From: Anabaena sp051781005
Lineage (GTDB): Bacteria; Cyanobacteriota; Cyanobacteriia; Cyanobacteriales; Nostocaceae
DNA: 64,000 nucleotides
Assembly (NCBI RefSeq): GCF_051781005.1
Contig: NZ_JBPWOA010000025.1
Coordinates: forward strand, 119,832-183,831
Direction of reading: 5' to 3'
Below the pieces are notes generated by a model. It was not told the origin of the DNA, made no database searches, and saw only the letters and a list, made by a program, of their open reading frames with translations. Of the stretch, positions 62,679 to 64,000 are shown one piece after another (the first letter of the stretch is position 1; each line of letters starts with the position of its first letter). A program made the translations under genes and the position numbers.

Positions 62679-63464
62679 TTAAATAAACTTAAAATGACGC
62701 AAACCTTCTAAAATACCTTCAGCATAAAATGATTTTGCTAAATAGCGATAGTCGGTTTTGTTTGCTGTATACCATTCCCGTAATTCAGAAAGCGCATTTC
62801 CTACAATAATACCTCTTTCTTCTCCTCTGCTAAATAAGGCAATATCATTACCTGAATCACCACACACAACTGTTTCGTAGGCAGAATGTCCCCATTCATT
62901 TTGTAAATACTTCATTGCTAAACCTTTATCGGTATCAAAAGGCAAAATATCCAGGTTTTTGCTTTCCAGGTTTTCGCTGCCACTAAAGTTTCCACTGTAG
63001 ATTAAATTAAATTTAATATTTTCCTTTTTTAGTAAATTATCGAGTTGGGGTATAACTTTTTTGGCAGCTTCTTCTTTAACAAGATAACTAACTTTAAAAG
63101 GAAGTTGTTCAGATGCTTGTTGAAGAACTAAATCTTCAAAGTTTGCGGCTATTTTCTCTACCAAATCACGATTCCAGCCAATTGATAACTTACTAGACCA
63201 TTTTAAATCGGGAGTTTTGTAATTAGAGTTGAAGTATATTTCAGTTCCTACAGCAGTAATTAAAGCATCAGGTTCTAAAAGTTTTTGTGTCTTTATCAAT
63301 TGCTGATATAGAGTTAGTGATCGTCCTGTGGCATAAACAATCTTGCTTCCATATGTTTTGCGATGATTTATTAATTCTTCATTTAATTGCTCTAAAAAGT
63401 TTAAAGATTTTTTATCACCCACTAGCGTGTCATCTAAATCAGTAACAAAGAGAAATGCTTTCAT
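62679..63464 (-). CDS. Sucrose-phosphate phosphatase-like HAD hydrolase
   Basis: A 261-residue HAD-superfamily phosphatase with FVTDLDDTLVGDK (nucleophile and acid-base Asp), IVYATGRSLTLYQQL, ALITAVGTEIYF and TVVCGDSGNDIALF. The pattern TDLDDTLVGD and VGTEIY matches the sucrose-6-phosphate phosphatase family (S6PP), which completes sucrose synthesis. In cyanobacteria sucrose is a compatible solute and an intercellular carbon carrier. No sucrose-phosphate synthase lies nearby. Confidence 0.85.
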   Translation of the reverse strand: MKAFLFVTDLDDTLVGDKKSLNFLEQLNEELINHRKTYGSKIVYATGRSLTLYQQLIKTQKLLEPDALITAVGTEIYFNSNYKTPDLKWSSKLSIGWNRDLVEKIAANFEDLVLQQASEQLPFKVSYLVKEEAAKKVIPQLDNLLKKENIKFNLIYSGNFSGSENLESKNLDILPFDTDKGLAMKYLQNEWGHSAYETVVCGDSGNDIALFSRGEERGIIVGNALSELREWYTANKTDYRYLAKSFYAEGILEGLRHFKFI

Positions 63465-64000
63465 AATTACAGTTTTTTGCTGATACGGTGAGTAAGATCA
63501 ATATGTAAAAGTTTATACTGGTTTAATACAGGCACACAATTGACCGTTAGTATTATATCTGAAATCGCAACCAGACTGCCAAAAGCTTACTGGTATAGCC
63601 CAAAATTTACCCGATTTTGCAAATGTGTGCAATTTGTTGGCGATTTTGGCTAACTAAAACATATTCTATTAAAATGATTTGGTGATAATTATCTAAGGTA
63701 TCCATTGCACTAAAACCTCTCATTTTAAGTCGAAGATAAGTAAACAAAGGGGTTGATTTTCTAATAATATTTTATCAATTGGTTCTTGAAATAGTTGTGA
63801 TTTTCGTTTCGCGCAAAGGAAAAATGAAACCCGAAACAAAGGTTGTTGTTTATTATGCGAGGAAACATCCTAAAAATCCTCCTTTACCATAATTTATATC
63901 TCACGCAAAGGCGCAAAGACGCAAAGGAAGAATCGCAAGGTTTTAAGTAACTGCAAATAATGAAACCCGAAACAAAGGTTTTTGTAATGTTACCTATCCC
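63465..64000. other. Intergenic region with dispersed repeats at the right edge
   Basis: No ORF is supported in the last 536 bases. A 21-bp sequence beginning ATGAAACCCGAAAC and ending AAAGGTT occurs at 63824-63844 and again at 63960-63980. A CGCAAAGGCGCAAAGACGCAA repeat near 63903-63924 is a common cyanobacterial intergenic motif. The promoter of the phosphatase gene lies near 63465-63540. Confidence 0.6.

Noticed and set aside
1..64000. Complete insertion sequences or integrase genes
   Set aside because: No transposase or integrase reading frame was found on either strand; only small non-coding elements are present.

Overview
The window comes from a filamentous, probably Nostocales-type cyanobacterium. 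Evidence: many HIP1 octamers (GCGATCGC), genes for chlorophyll synthase (chlG), PetP, beta-carotene hydroxylase (crtR) and a GUN4-domain protein, several proteins of cyanobacterial character (DUF3086, DUF3119, PetP-type DUF2862), Uma2 genes, and the heptamer tandem repeats and small hairpin elements typical of Nostoc/Anabaena relatives. No tRNA, rRNA or complete insertion sequence was found.

Layout. 0-7.5 kb: the start of a PEP mutase/isocitrate lyase-type gene, a nitrilase-fold protein lacking the usual catalytic Cys, an aldehyde dehydrogenase, hisS, a FabL-like reductase and small unknowns. 7.8-10.4 kb: a 36-repeat CRISPR array with no cas genes in the window; the repeat polarity, a consensus promoter on the right and variant repeats on the left all indicate minus-strand transcription. 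10.7-20.6 kb: a probable cydB remnant, a secreted VWA protein with an SLH-like N-terminus, a histidine phosphatase, an SPFH protein, a zinc alcohol dehydrogenase, a protoglobin, a GUN4 protein, chlG, an ArsA-like ATPase and petP.

20.7-40.5 kb is the accessory heart of the window: a surface-polysaccharide locus. It has two copies of an ABC-2 polysaccharide exporter (Wzm/Wzt type), UDP-galactopyranose mutase (glf) next to a GlfT2-like galactofuranosyltransferase, further GT2 and GT4 glycosyltransferases, a methyltransferase, a glycerophosphodiesterase-like protein, a HAD-nucleotidyltransferase fusion and a tandem pair of GT-A-like proteins that I cannot place in a known family. The genes sit nose to tail on the plus strand. 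Together they suggest export of a galactofuranose-containing polymer, possibly carrying a phosphodiester-linked substituent. The two permease genes share 407 identical bases, so the exporters were recently duplicated or gene-converted. The right edge holds a vapBC-type toxin-antitoxin pair and a broken Uma2 gene.

40.5-64 kb is mostly housekeeping: pyk, crtR, a ParE/antitoxin pair whose toxin carries a small in-frame repeat insertion, a zinc-ribbon/PD-(D/E)XK-like protein, aroH, sppA, an MlaE permease, DUF3119 and DUF3086 genes, plsY, a small double-glycine-leader peptide, der, ecfT, cysK, a group of small unknown genes, a luciferase-like monooxygenase, a methyltransferase and a sucrose-phosphate phosphatase-like gene. 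Heptamer repeats, MITE-like hairpins and Uma2 remnants are scattered between genes.
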